From: CAVRGQ01 sp963720785
GTDB taxonomy: Bacteria; Actinomycetota; Acidimicrobiia; IMCC26256; DASPTH01
Direction of reading: 5' to 3'
DNA length: 64,000 nucleotides
Assembly: GCA_963720785.1 (NCBI GenBank)
Contig: CAVRGQ010000004.1
Span: forward strand, 124,001 to 188,000
Positions 1 to 7,712 of the stretch are shown here, one piece after another (positions within the stretch are counted from its first letter, which is position 1; each line of letters opens with the position of its first letter). The notes beneath the pieces were generated by a model. It was given only the letters and a program-made list of their open reading frames with translations. It ran no database searches and had not been told where the DNA came from. The position numbers and the translations under genes were made by a program.

Positions 1-436
1 GCGTGGCGGACGGCAGGTCTGCGAGCGCGTCCCGGTCCCCCACGATCGGCATGCCTCCCCCGAATTCCCGGGCCACGAACCCCCACACGTACTCGTCGAA
101 CGTCCCGAACGCTTCGGCCACTGCGAGCAGCGCGCCCGCGTTCGTGACGGTCGACTCGATCTTGCCGCGATGGCGCACGATCGCGGGGTCATCCAACAGG
201 CGTTGCACGTCGGTCTCGTCGAAGCCCGCCACCCGTAGCGGGTCGAATCCCTCGAAGCACCGGCGGTAGCCCTCGCGTTTGCGCAGGATCGTGGTCCAGC
301 TCAGGCCCGCCTGGGCCCCCTCGAGGGTGAGCAACTCGAAGTGCCGGTGGTCGTCGTGCACGGGCACGCCCCACTCGTCGTCGTGGTAGGCGACCATGAG
401 CGGATCGGTGCCGGCCCACGAGCACCGGACGATCAC
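1..436 (-). CDS. tag: DNA-3-methyladenine glycosylase I (Tag), 3' end cut by window edge
   Basis: Base-excision repair enzyme that removes 3-methyladenine from alkylated DNA. Reading leftwards from a GTG start, the frame stays open to the window edge (about 145 codons) and gives the Tag signature: RCSWAG at the N-terminus with the zinc-binding Cys5, then YHDDEWGVPVHDD, LLTLEGAQAGLSWTTILRKR and the FDP..VA...D..RLL block. The GTG start keeps the conserved RC.W segment; the in-frame ATG 39 bases further in would remove it. The C-terminal zinc ligands lie outside the window. It is divergent from the XRE-type regulator. Identity is clear from motif order; extent is partial. Confidence 0.9.
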   Translation of the reverse strand, partial: MIVRCSWAGTDPLMVAYHDDEWGVPVHDDHRHFELLTLEGAQAGLSWTTILRKREGYRRCFEGFDPLRVAGFDETDVQRLLDDPAIVRHRGKIESTVTNAGALLAVAEAFGTFDEYVWGFVAREFGGGMPIVGDRDALADLPSAT

Positions 437-560
437 GGGCGCACTGCCGTCGTCGCCGGAATCCCGGGCTGAATTCGCGGTGCCGGTGGTGTCCACGAGC
501 AGGGCAGCCTATGACCGGAATGTGACTTCAGGGCCCCCCGGTCGTGCCGATCATCTTGGT

Positions 561-1469
561 ATGGCACACGACGAGATCAGCAGCCGCCGACTCGGCGCAG
601 CGTTGCACGACGCTCGCGTGACGGCGGGACTCAGCCGGCGGGAGACCGCCGCCCGAGCCGGGTGCACCACCCGGCAGCTCCACGCGTTCGAGCGCGGCGA
701 GGCGCAGCCTGACGATGCCCAGATGGAGCGCCTGGCCCTGGCCTGCTCGCGGCCGGTCGGGGCCATCGTTCCGACGCGCGCCGACGCGCCGGTCGCGCTC
801 GCGGACGGGCGCCTGCACGTGGGCGAGTCGAGCACGTCCCTTCGATCCGACGAGCCGCCCACCGACGAGGTGCTGCGGAGCTACCTCGGCGTGGTCTACG
901 AGATGCGCGACTCCAAGCCCGGCGCGCGGATCCCGTTGCGCGACCGCGACCTCGACGCGCTGGCGACCGCGCTCGGCAGTGACCCGGAGGTCGTCGAGAC
1001 CCGCCTGGTGGAGCTCATGGACGTGACCCGCGAGGAGGCGGCGGCGATGCGCAGCGCGCTCATCCGGCGCCGCGTGCTGGTCCCCGCGGCGAGCATCGCC
1101 CTGGCCGCGGGCGTGGTGGCGGGCGGCGCCCAGCTCGCCGGCCCCGGCGACGCGACGGCCACCCGCGCGACGGTGCAGTCACCGCAGGCGAACGACATCG
1201 CGATCGGATCGGCTGCGGTCGTCGTCGCCGAGACCGCGCGGCCCGAGATCGGCGACGCCGCCGCAGTGACGCGGGAACCGGCAGCGGCCGCTGCCGACGC
1301 AGCGACCATCGCCGAGACGCAGGCGGCGTCGATCCCGGTGGAGATCGCCGCGCAGCCCGGCGATCCGGCGTGGGTCACCCGTGATGCGGGCGCGGAGCCG
1401 ATCCCCGTGATCGTCGACGCGCAGCCCGGCGACCCGGCGTTCGTCGAACGCACGACGCCCACCGGCTGA
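561..1469 (+). CDS. Membrane-anchored XRE-family helix-turn-helix protein
   Basis: A 302-residue protein with an N-terminal cytoplasmic XRE-type HTH (about residues 9-65, RRETAARAGCTTRQLHAFERG), a linker with a second small helical segment (about 100-165), one predicted membrane helix (about 171-193, after an RRR stop-transfer signal) and an Ala/Pro-rich tail outside the membrane. The tail ends in two copies of the motif IPV...AQPGDPA(W/F)V. The ATG at 561 is chosen because upstream codons of the longer open frame do not look like protein. Single-pass HTH proteins of this layout (RodZ-like) link envelope state to transcription or cell shape; the partner here is unknown. It converges on dcd with 7 bases between the stops. 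Confidence 0.75.
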   Translation: MAHDEISSRRLGAALHDARVTAGLSRRETAARAGCTTRQLHAFERGEAQPDDAQMERLALACSRPVGAIVPTRADAPVALADGRLHVGESSTSLRSDEPPTDEVLRSYLGVVYEMRDSKPGARIPLRDRDLDALATALGSDPEVVETRLVELMDVTREEAAAMRSALIRRRVLVPAASIALAAGVVAGGAQLAGPGDATATRATVQSPQANDIAIGSAAVVVAETARPEIGDAAAVTREPAAAAADAATIAETQAASIPVEIAAQPGDPAWVTRDAGAEPIPVIVDAQPGDPAFVERTTPTG

Positions 1470-1482
1470 GCCCGGCTCAGCC
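1464..1482. terminator. Palindrome embracing both stop codons of two convergent genes
   Basis: Perfect 9-bp inverted repeat GGCTGAGCC-c-GGCTCAGCC. The left arm carries the TGA of the XRE gene and the right arm carries, on the other strand, the TGA of dcd. It could fold as a small bidirectional terminator or barrier. There is no U-tract and the loop is too tight for a full RNA hairpin without opening the inner pairs. Confidence 0.45.
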
Positions 1483-2049
1483 CTCGTTGCGGAAGTTCAG
1501 GTAGTAGCGCGACGGCGTGGGCCCGCGCTGGCCCTGGTACTTCGAACCGGTCGCGTCGCTGCCGTAGGGGTGCTCGGCCGCGGTGGTCATCCGCAGGAAC
1601 GAGATCTGGCCGATCTTCATCCCCGGGTACAGCGCGATCGGGAGGTTGGCGACGTTCGACAGCTCGAGCGTGAGGTGGCCGTCCCAGCCCGCGTCGACGA
1701 AGCCCGCGGTGCTGTGGATCAGCAGACCGAGCCGGCCAAGCGAGCTCTTGCCCTCCAGCCGCGCCACGAGGTCGTCGGGCAGGGCGACGCGTTCGAGCGT
1801 GGAGCCGAGTACGAACTCACCGGGGTGGAGGATGAAGGCACGGTCGTCGGTCATCTCGACGAGCTCGGTGAGGTCCTCCTGGCGCTCCTTCGGATCGATG
1901 AAGGGCGTGGTGTCGTTGCGGAACACCCGGAAGTAGCGGTCGACGTGGAGATCGACCGACGAGGGCTGGATCGCGGTCGTCCCGAGCGGGTCGATCACGA
2001 TGCGGCCGGCGGCAAGCTCCTCGCGGATGGTCACGTCGGAGAGGATCAC
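1477..2049 (-). CDS. dcd: dCTP deaminase
   Basis: Converts dCTP to dUTP (and in bifunctional members on to dUMP), feeding thymidylate synthesis. The 190-residue product has the full trimeric Dcd/dUTPase fold signature: ILSDVTIREEL at the N-terminus, QPSSVDLHVD, the KSSLGRLGLLIHSTAGFVD block, the catalytic Glu in LTLELSN and the C-terminal tail GSKYQGQRGPTPSR that closes over the nucleotide. The length matches mycobacterial bifunctional Dcd, but the sequence alone does not settle deaminase versus deaminase/dUTPase. The GTG at 2049 gives the family's M-(I/L)-LSD start; an ATG four codons upstream (2061) is the alternative. Confidence 0.93.
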   Translation of the reverse strand: MILSDVTIREELAAGRIVIDPLGTTAIQPSSVDLHVDRYFRVFRNDTTPFIDPKERQEDLTELVEMTDDRAFILHPGEFVLGSTLERVALPDDLVARLEGKSSLGRLGLLIHSTAGFVDAGWDGHLTLELSNVANLPIALYPGMKIGQISFLRMTTAAEHPYGSDATGSKYQGQRGPTPSRYYLNFRNEG

Positions 2050-2113
2050 GGCGGGGAGCATATCGGGGCCACCCGACCGTGATCGCCCCCGGCCGGCCCA
2101 CGCGGGGCTCCGG

Positions 2114-2944
2114 TCAGACGGGGACGGGGCCGTCGACGGTGCAGCGGCGCATCCGGCGGTACTGCGGGAAGTGGTCGGAGAGTGCCCGGTGGTTGGTGCT
2201 CGCCTCGTCCCACATCGCGACGTCGCCCGCGGTCCAGCGCCACCGGACGGTGAAGTTGGGGTTGGCGGCGTGGGCGCGCAGGTAGGCGACCAGCGCGTCG
2301 CTCTCGGCGCGGTGCATGCCGACGATCTGGTCCATGAACCCGCTCGTCACGAACAACGCTCGCCGACCGGTGACCGGGTGGCGGCGGATCAGGGGGTGCT
2401 CCACCGGGGGGAACGCAGCCACCAGGCGGTCGGCGATCTCGTCGCCCGCGTTCTGCGCGACGCGGTCCCGGAAGTCCGGGCCGGGCCAGTGGCGCACCCG
2501 CAGCCCGTCGACCAGGTCCTGCATCGTGGGTGAGAGCGCGTCGAACGCGGCGAACAGGCTGCTCCACATCGTGTCGCCGCCGTACTCGGGGATGTCGATC
2601 CCCGCCAACACCGCGTAGGCCGGCGGCTGCGCGATCCAGGTGACGTCGGTGTGCCAGTCGTCGGCACTCGGCGGCTTCTCCGCCGTGTCCTCGATGAACG
2701 ACGCCTGGTCGGTGCCACCGAGCATCTGGGTCATCGGGTACGGCGAGACGGTGCCGAAGCGCTCCGCGAACGCGACCTGCTCCTCGGTGCTCAGGTGCTG
2801 CGCGGGGAAGAACAGCACGCCGCGCTCGTGCAAAGTGTCGCGCACCTGCTCGAACTGCGCGTCGGAGAGGTCGGTCAGCTTCACGTCGGTGACGACGGTG
2901 CCGAGGTCACGCGTGACACGGGTGAACGTGGGGTCGGATGCCAT
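2114..2944 (-). CDS. TauD/TfdA-family Fe(II)/2-oxoglutarate dioxygenase
   Basis: A 276-residue non-heme iron dioxygenase that would couple 2-oxoglutarate decarboxylation to hydroxylation of a small acid (taurine, 2,4-D or alkyl sulfate are known family substrates). The iron triad is visible as WHTD (about His98, Asp100) and NHRAL (about His252), with the 2-oxoglutarate-binding Arg in the following RR.RRC segment. The ATG at 2944 is chosen because sequence upstream is low-complexity Arg-rich. A LysR gene lies 153 bases upstream on the same strand and may control it. Substrate not predictable. Confidence 0.85.
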   Translation of the reverse strand: MASDPTFTRVTRDLGTVVTDVKLTDLSDAQFEQVRDTLHERGVLFFPAQHLSTEEQVAFAERFGTVSPYPMTQMLGGTDQASFIEDTAEKPPSADDWHTDVTWIAQPPAYAVLAGIDIPEYGGDTMWSSLFAAFDALSPTMQDLVDGLRVRHWPGPDFRDRVAQNAGDEIADRLVAAFPPVEHPLIRRHPVTGRRALFVTSGFMDQIVGMHRAESDALVAYLRAHAANPNFTVRWRWTAGDVAMWDEASTNHRALSDHFPQYRRMRRCTVDGPVPV

Positions 2945-3064
2945 GGGGCCGCTCCAGGTTGGCGCGCGTGACCTCGCGCGGGACGGTCGTCGGTCGGTCC
3001 GTCCAGGGAACCACGCGCCGCCGCCGCGCACCAGCGCACAGCGTCGAACGTTGCATTCGGCCCC

Positions 3065-3094
3065 GTCGAACGCAGTCGAACGCAGTCGAACGCA
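3065..3094. repeat. Three tandem copies of a 10-bp unit upstream of the dioxygenase gene
   Basis: GTCGAACGCA is repeated three times head to tail directly after the LysR stop codon, with a related GTCGAACGTT about 20 bases further towards the dioxygenase start. The block sits about 120-150 bases upstream of that start, so it may be a regulator-binding array or a neutral slippage repeat. Confidence 0.6.
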
Positions 3095-3097
3095 GGG

Positions 3098-3979
3098 TCA
3101 GGCGGAGCCGTGGGCGGCCGCCAGGGAACGGAACGCCGCGGCCGCCGGCGCAAGGGGCTGGTCGCGTCGGGTCACGATGCCCAGCGCCGGGGACCCGAGG
3201 CCCTCCACCGGCACCGCCACCGCCCCGCGCCCCAGGACCGGCACCGCGCTGTCCACGGGCGCGAGCGTGCACCCGATGCCGGCCCGCACCAACTCCAGCG
3301 CAGTCTCGAAGTGGTCGACCTCGGCCACCGTGGTGAGGGTCACCCCCGCCTGTGTGAACACCTCGTCGTAGAGCCTGCGGATGGGTGAGGTGCTGCTCGG
3401 TGACACCACCGCTTCGCCCTCGAGCTCGGTCAACGAGATGGATGCCCGGCCCGCGAGCCGGTGCGAGGCCGGTACCACCAACACGGTCGTCTCCCGCGCG
3501 ACGGTCACGCGCTCGAGATCGGCCGGGGTCTGGGACACCCGCATGATGCCGAGCTCGCACTCGCCGCTGCGCACCATCTCGACCACCCCGGCATCGGACT
3601 CCGGCTGCCGCAGCCCCACGACCACGAGCGGATGCGCGGCGTGGAAGGCGGCCACGAGATCCGCGAGCGGCGCGACGAACACCCGGAGCGCCACCATCGT
3701 CACGTGACCCGCGAGGAGGCCTTCCACCGCGGCGGCCGCCGCGCGGGTCGCGTCGACCTCGCGCAGTGCGCGGCGTGCCGGCGCGAGCACGGCGACGCCC
3801 ACCTCCGTGGGAAGCATGCCGCGGGGGAGGCGATGGAACAACCGGGCACCGAGCTTGCGCTCCAACGCCGCGAGCGAGTGCGACACGCTCGACGGCGACT
3901 GGTGCAGCGCGCTCGCCGCACGCGCCACGCTGCCGTGATCGGCGACCGCGACGAGAACGCGCAGCTCCCGCAGCTCCAT
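3098..3979 (-). CDS. LysR-family transcriptional regulator
   Basis: Classic LTTR of 293 residues: winged HTH at residues 1-60 (LRVLVAVADHGSVARAASALHQSPSSVSHSLAALE), linker helix, then a periplasmic-binding-protein-like effector domain from about residue 90. It has the usual GARLFHRLPRG..PTEVG junction. It is upstream of and on the same strand as the TauD-type dioxygenase, which is the likely target, although most LysR genes are divergent from their target. Effector unknown. Confidence 0.88.
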   Translation of the reverse strand: MELRELRVLVAVADHGSVARAASALHQSPSSVSHSLAALERKLGARLFHRLPRGMLPTEVGVAVLAPARRALREVDATRAAAAAVEGLLAGHVTMVALRVFVAPLADLVAAFHAAHPLVVVGLRQPESDAGVVEMVRSGECELGIMRVSQTPADLERVTVARETTVLVVPASHRLAGRASISLTELEGEAVVSPSSTSPIRRLYDEVFTQAGVTLTTVAEVDHFETALELVRAGIGCTLAPVDSAVPVLGRGAVAVPVEGLGSPALGIVTRRDQPLAPAAAAFRSLAAAHGSA

Positions 3980-4006
3980 GAGGTGCAGTCTGCCCGCGTA
4001 CGCGGG

Positions 4007-4744
4007 TCAGTCGCCGAGGTTGAAGGAGAAGCCGGACTTGCCGTCGCTGCCCTCGGCCTGTGGCAGGTACGGCACGAGCGCGGCGGCGAGGTTCGGCAGC
4101 GGCATCGTCTGCAACCACACCTTGCCGGGGCCGGTGAGCTTGGCGAGGAAGAGTCCTTCGTTGCCGAAGAAGATGTTCTTGACGCCCTTCACCCGGTCGA
4201 GCTCGAAGGCCATGCCCGCCTCGAACATGCCGACGTGGCCCGGGTGCACCCGGATGTTCTCGCCGGGTGCCAGGTCGTAGGTGACGATCTCGCCGTCGAG
4301 CTCGATCCACGCGTCGCCCTCGCCGGTGACCTTCTGCAGGATGAAGCCCGCGCCGCCGAAGAGGCCCGCGCTGAACTTCTGCTGGAAGCCGATCTCGAGG
4401 TTCACGCCGGTCTGGCCCGCGAGATAGCCGCCCCGGTGCACCATGTACTGGCTCGACGCGTCGACGCGAATGGGCAGGATCTGGCCCGGCACCTTCGTGG
4501 CGAACGCGACCATGCCGGAGTCGCCCTGCGCGGTGTACTCCGTCATGAAGATGCTGCCGCCCGCGACCGCGCGCTTCACGACGCCGAGCATGCCCTTGGC
4601 GCCGGCCTTGCCACTCGCCGCGGTCTCGAGCTCGATCGAGTGCGTCATCCACGAGAGCTGCCCGCCCTCGGACACGACCGACTCCCCCGAGTCGAGCGCG
4701 ATCTCGAGCACCGGCATCAGTGTGCCGATCACCTTGTGGTCCAT
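4007..4744 (-). CDS. AIM24 family protein (TIGR00266 type)
   Basis: A 245-residue protein of the AIM24/DUF124 family, a double beta-helix barrel of uncertain function found in bacteria and in mitochondria. The Gly-rich beta repeats are visible (GDSGMVAFATKVPGQILPI, HRGGYLAGQTGVNLEIGFQQK, GAGFILQKVTGEG). No signal peptide or membrane helix is seen. It stands alone between the LysR gene and the enoyl-CoA hydratase gene on the same strand. Family call is firm, role unknown. Confidence 0.82.
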   Translation of the reverse strand: MDHKVIGTLMPVLEIALDSGESVVSEGGQLSWMTHSIELETAASGKAGAKGMLGVVKRAVAGGSIFMTEYTAQGDSGMVAFATKVPGQILPIRVDASSQYMVHRGGYLAGQTGVNLEIGFQQKFSAGLFGGAGFILQKVTGEGDAWIELDGEIVTYDLAPGENIRVHPGHVGMFEAGMAFELDRVKGVKNIFFGNEGLFLAKLTGPGKVWLQTMPLPNLAAALVPYLPQAEGSDGKSGFSFNLGD

Positions 4745-4789
4745 CGTGCCTGCATCCTCTCGTTGCGCGCCCCGGCGGAGCCCGGTGGC

Positions 4790-5581
4790 TCAGTCTTGCT
4801 GGCGCGGCCAGTCGACGGGGCGCTTCTCGACGAATGCGCCCATGCCCTCGCGGAGCTCGGCCGTGAGGCCGGGAACCTTGAACATGGACAGATCGGCAGG
4901 CCGCAGCTGCGAGTTGATGTCGTGTTTGATGGCCGAGCGTGCGAGCGGACCGGTGTTGCGCACCTGCTCGAGGATCCAGTCGGTGCGCGCGTCGAGCTCG
5001 TCGTGCGCGACCACCTCGCCGACCACGCCCATCGCCGCGGCCTCCGCCGCGTCGAAGCGCACGGCGGTGAAGAACAGGTAGCGCGCCTTGGCGAGGCCGA
5101 CCGCGTCGACGAGACGCGCCGACATGAACGGGTCGGGGATCCCGCGGAGCAGCTCGGGCACGCGGAACGTGGCGCGGTCGGAGGCGATGCTCACGTCGCA
5201 GTGCAGCGCGATCCCGAGGCCGCCGGCGTGGCAGGCACCGTTGATCTTCGCGACCCAGATCTTGCGGCAACGCTCGATGTGACGGAACGGGAAGTGGTCG
5301 GTGCCGTCCCACTCGGCCGCAAGCCCCTCGGGGTCCTCCTTGCCGCCGGCAAGATCACCGCCCGCGCCGAACCACTCGTCGGCGCCGGTGATGCACACCG
5401 CGTCGAGCTCCGGCTGCGCGTCGGCCCACACCGCGGCGCGCTTGATGCCGCGGTACATGTCCTGGGTGAACGCGTTGCGCTTCTCCGCCCGGTCGATGCG
5501 CACGTGGAGGACGCGGGCCTCCACCTGCGTGACCAGGTGCTTCGATCCGAGGTCGGGACCTGCCACCTGCTCCGCCGCCAT
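4790..5581 (-). CDS. Enoyl-CoA hydratase/isomerase family protein
   Basis: A 263-residue crotonase-fold enzyme. The first oxyanion-hole segment is ADEWFGAGGDLAGG and the second is INGACHAGGLGIALHCDVSIASD. The Glu of the hydratase pair is retained in VPELLRG, while the usual partner position is less clear, so isomerase or other crotonase activity is possible. The gene starts 5 bases after the stop of the amidohydrolase on the same strand, so the two form one transcript: likely hydration or hydrolysis steps in degradation of a CoA-linked substrate. The IclR gene divergent from the pair is the probable regulator. Confidence 0.87.
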   Translation of the reverse strand: MAAEQVAGPDLGSKHLVTQVEARVLHVRIDRAEKRNAFTQDMYRGIKRAAVWADAQPELDAVCITGADEWFGAGGDLAGGKEDPEGLAAEWDGTDHFPFRHIERCRKIWVAKINGACHAGGLGIALHCDVSIASDRATFRVPELLRGIPDPFMSARLVDAVGLAKARYLFFTAVRFDAAEAAAMGVVGEVVAHDELDARTDWILEQVRNTGPLARSAIKHDINSQLRPADLSMFKVPGLTAELREGMGAFVEKRPVDWPRQQD

Positions 5582-5586
5582 GCGGC

Positions 5587-6756
5587 TCAAGCTACGCCGT
5601 ACAGCGCTGCCGCGTTGTCGTGCAGCACCTTGCGCGTCACGTCGTCGGGGAGCGACGCAAGCAATTTGGATGCGTAGTCGCGCGGGCGCTGCGCGGGCGT
5701 CCGCGGCCCCGGGTGCTGGCACGTCGGGTGCGGGTAGTCCGTCTCGTAGAGGATGTTGTCGGGGAACTGCGCGATCGCGTCGAGCGCGGCCTGCTCCTCG
5801 AACCAGAAGCACCCGAAGATCTGGCGGCGGAAGTACTCGCTCGGCAGGAGGTCGTACTCGGGGTGCTCGTCGACGACACCGCCGTTGCGCCACTGCCAGT
5901 CGAAGGTCTCCATCGCGGCGGGGATCCAGCCCACGCCCGACTCCACCGACACGAACTTGAGGTCGGGGAAGCGGTGGCAGACGCCGCCGAAGATCAGGTC
6001 GCCGACGCAGCGCATGTTGTCCATGAAGATGAACGACGACGTCTTGGCGAAGTTGGTCATCCACCCCATGCCGGAGCGGTCCTCGAACTGCGTGCCCATG
6101 AGGCCGCCGCCGACGTGGAAGCTGATCGGGATACCCGCCTCCTGCGCGGCGGCCCAGATCGGGTCCCAATGGGTGTGCGCGAGCGGCGGCTGCGCATAGG
6201 CGTCGGGCTGGTTGCAGAAGTTCACCGCGCGGTGACCGTTGGCGAGGTTGCGCTGCATCTCCGCGATCGCGAGGTCGACGTCCCAGAAGGGCAGCGCGGT
6301 GATCGGCAGCAGGCGGTCGGGCGCCACGCTGCACCAGTCGGTGAGGAAGTCGTTGTAGGCGCCGACGCACTGCATCACGAACTCTTGGTCGCCGAGGTTC
6401 AGGAAGTAGCCGTTCCCGAAGCCGCCGACGTTCGGGTACAGCACCTCGGCCTGGATGCCCTCGCGGTCGAGGAAGGCGAGCCGCGCGCTGGAGTCGTACA
6501 TCTCGGGCGCGATGTCGTCGAACGTCTTCGGGATCGACAGCGGCATGACGCCGTCGTGACCGGCCATGGAGTAGTAGCCCGGGGCGCCGATGCGCTGCCC
6601 TCCCGCCATCCAGACGTCCTGGCCGTCGATGCGCTCCACGTGCGGCACCGCGTCGTGCAGCGCCTTGGGCATGCGCGCCGTCCACGTGTCGGGCGGTTCC
6701 GTGAGGTGGGTGTCGACGTCGATGACGGGGACGCGGTCGAAGAGGTCAGTGGCCAC
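5587..6756 (-). CDS. Amidohydrolase 2 (metal-dependent TIM-barrel hydrolase/decarboxylase)
   Basis: A 389-residue member of the amidohydrolase-2/ACMSD superfamily, whose members decarboxylate or hydrolyse aromatic and cyclic acids. Visible features are the N-terminal metal-binding DVDTHL, the HVGGG strand end, and the late Asp in YETDYPHP. The GTG start at 6756 is preferred over an upstream GTG because it has AGGAG eight bases before it and yields the family's usual VIDVDTH start. It is the first gene of a pair with the enoyl-CoA hydratase, divergent from IclR. Another amidohydrolase-2 gene lies 10 kb away (16892-18106). Confidence 0.85.
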   Translation of the reverse strand: MATDLFDRVPVIDVDTHLTEPPDTWTARMPKALHDAVPHVERIDGQDVWMAGGQRIGAPGYYSMAGHDGVMPLSIPKTFDDIAPEMYDSSARLAFLDREGIQAEVLYPNVGGFGNGYFLNLGDQEFVMQCVGAYNDFLTDWCSVAPDRLLPITALPFWDVDLAIAEMQRNLANGHRAVNFCNQPDAYAQPPLAHTHWDPIWAAAQEAGIPISFHVGGGLMGTQFEDRSGMGWMTNFAKTSSFIFMDNMRCVGDLIFGGVCHRFPDLKFVSVESGVGWIPAAMETFDWQWRNGGVVDEHPEYDLLPSEYFRRQIFGCFWFEEQAALDAIAQFPDNILYETDYPHPTCQHPGPRTPAQRPRDYASKLLASLPDDVTRKVLHDNAAALYGVA

Positions 6757-6823
6757 GGCGGTTGCTCCTGAGGGCACGGCGGTACTCGGGGTCCCGGGGA
6801 TGTCGCACCCCGGCGGAGTGGCA

Positions 6824-6852
6824 ACGGTAAATCGGTTCGTTCTACGATGCAA
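6824..6852 (-). promoter_or_regulatory. Candidate promoter of the amidohydrolase-hydratase pair
   Basis: On the minus strand a -35-like TTGCAT and a -10-like TACCGT are separated by 17 bases, about 70 bases upstream of the amidohydrolase start. The spacing is ideal, the -10 element is weak. Confidence 0.4.
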
Positions 6853-6854
6853 CC

Positions 6855-6873
6855 CGGTCCGGATTGTGGACCG
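6855..6873. promoter_or_regulatory. Inverted repeat, candidate IclR operator
   Basis: CGGTCC-N7-GGACCG lies between the divergent IclR and amidohydrolase genes, 30 bases before the IclR start and next to the minus-strand promoter. IclR-family operators are short imperfect palindromes in such divergent regions, so both genes could be controlled from it. Confidence 0.4.
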
Positions 6874-6902
6874 TCACGGTTGTCAGGAGCGGGTGGAGCC
6901 GT

Positions 6903-7712
6903 ATGAGGTCGGTGCGCACGGCGCTGCAGGTGTTCGAGGGCGTGGCCCGGTACCAGCCCATCGGCCTGAGCCAGTTGGCCCGTGAGCTCGGGCTGCCCAA
7001 GGCCACGGTCCAGCGCTCCCTCGCCGCCCTCGCCGACGCCGGCTGGCTCGTGCAGGACCTGCTCGACCCCGGCCGCTGGACGGTCGCCACCCGCGTCGCG
7101 CTGCTGGCCGAGGCCGCGCCGCCGGCCCAGGCCCTGCGGGCCGTGGTCCGCCCGCACCTCGCCGCGCTCCGCGACGCCACCGGCGAGACCGTCGGCCTGT
7201 TCACCATCGACGGCGACCACATGGTCCTGCTCGACATGCTCGACGGCACGCACGTCGTGCGCGCGGTGGAGCGCGGCGACACCAGCGCGTTGCCCGTGCA
7301 CGTGAGCGCGGCCGGGCGGGCGATGCTGGCCGCGCTCGAGCCGCGTGAGCGGCGGCTGGCGATCGAACGGCTGTCGGCGGGCGGGCTCACGCCGTACACC
7401 GAGCAGTCGCCCATCGACGCGGTGGCCCTGCAGGCGCGCGTCGACGAGGCGGCCGAGGTGGGCTACGCGGTGGTCGACGGCGAGTACCTCGACGACGTGT
7501 GCGGGGTCGGCGCGGCCGTGGTCGCACCCGATGGCCGACCGCTCGCGGGGATCGCGGTGCTCGCGCCGGCGTTCCGCGTGCGCGAACAGCTCACCGAGTT
7601 CGGTGTGCAGGTGGCGGCGTCGGCACAGGTCGCCAGCGCGGCGATCGGTGCGAGCCCGAGCGCCCAGAGCCCGAGCGCCCAGAGCCCGAGCGCCCAGAGC
7701 CCGAGCGCCTAG
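6903..7712 (+). CDS. IclR-family transcriptional regulator with repeated C-terminal tail
   Basis: A 269-residue regulator: N-terminal winged HTH (about residues 1-60, ISQ-type LSQLARELGLPKATVQRSLAAL) and a C-terminal GAF-like IclR effector domain (residues 75-245, with SAAGRAMLAAL and GYAVVDGEY). The ATG at 6903 follows GGAG by six bases. The last 20 residues are four copies of SPSAQ, the final one stopped by CAG changing to TAG. This tail is absent from ordinary IclR proteins and arose by expansion of a 15-bp DNA repeat. The stop overlaps the stop of the convergent CoA transferase in the shared tetranucleotide CTAG. Confidence 0.88.
   Translation: MRSVRTALQVFEGVARYQPIGLSQLARELGLPKATVQRSLAALADAGWLVQDLLDPGRWTVATRVALLAEAAPPAQALRAVVRPHLAALRDATGETVGLFTIDGDHMVLLDMLDGTHVVRAVERGDTSALPVHVSAAGRAMLAALEPRERRLAIERLSAGGLTPYTEQSPIDAVALQARVDEAAEVGYAVVDGEYLDDVCGVGAAVVAPDGRPLAGIAVLAPAFRVREQLTEFGVQVAASAQVASAAIGASPSAQSPSAQSPSAQSPSA
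7653..7712. repeat. Four tandem 15-bp repeats at the 3' end of the IclR gene
   Basis: The unit AGCCCGAGCGCCCAG occurs four times with no mismatch until the last copy, where CAG has become TAG. The first eight bases of the unit, AGCCCGAG, recur immediately after the array inside the last codons of the convergent CoA transferase gene, so the array looks like an outward expansion from that gene's 3' end. Confidence 0.9.

Noticed and set aside
7653..7712. Tandem repeats as a CRISPR array.
   Set aside because: The units are 15 bp with no spacers and are in frame with the IclR gene; no cas genes are present.
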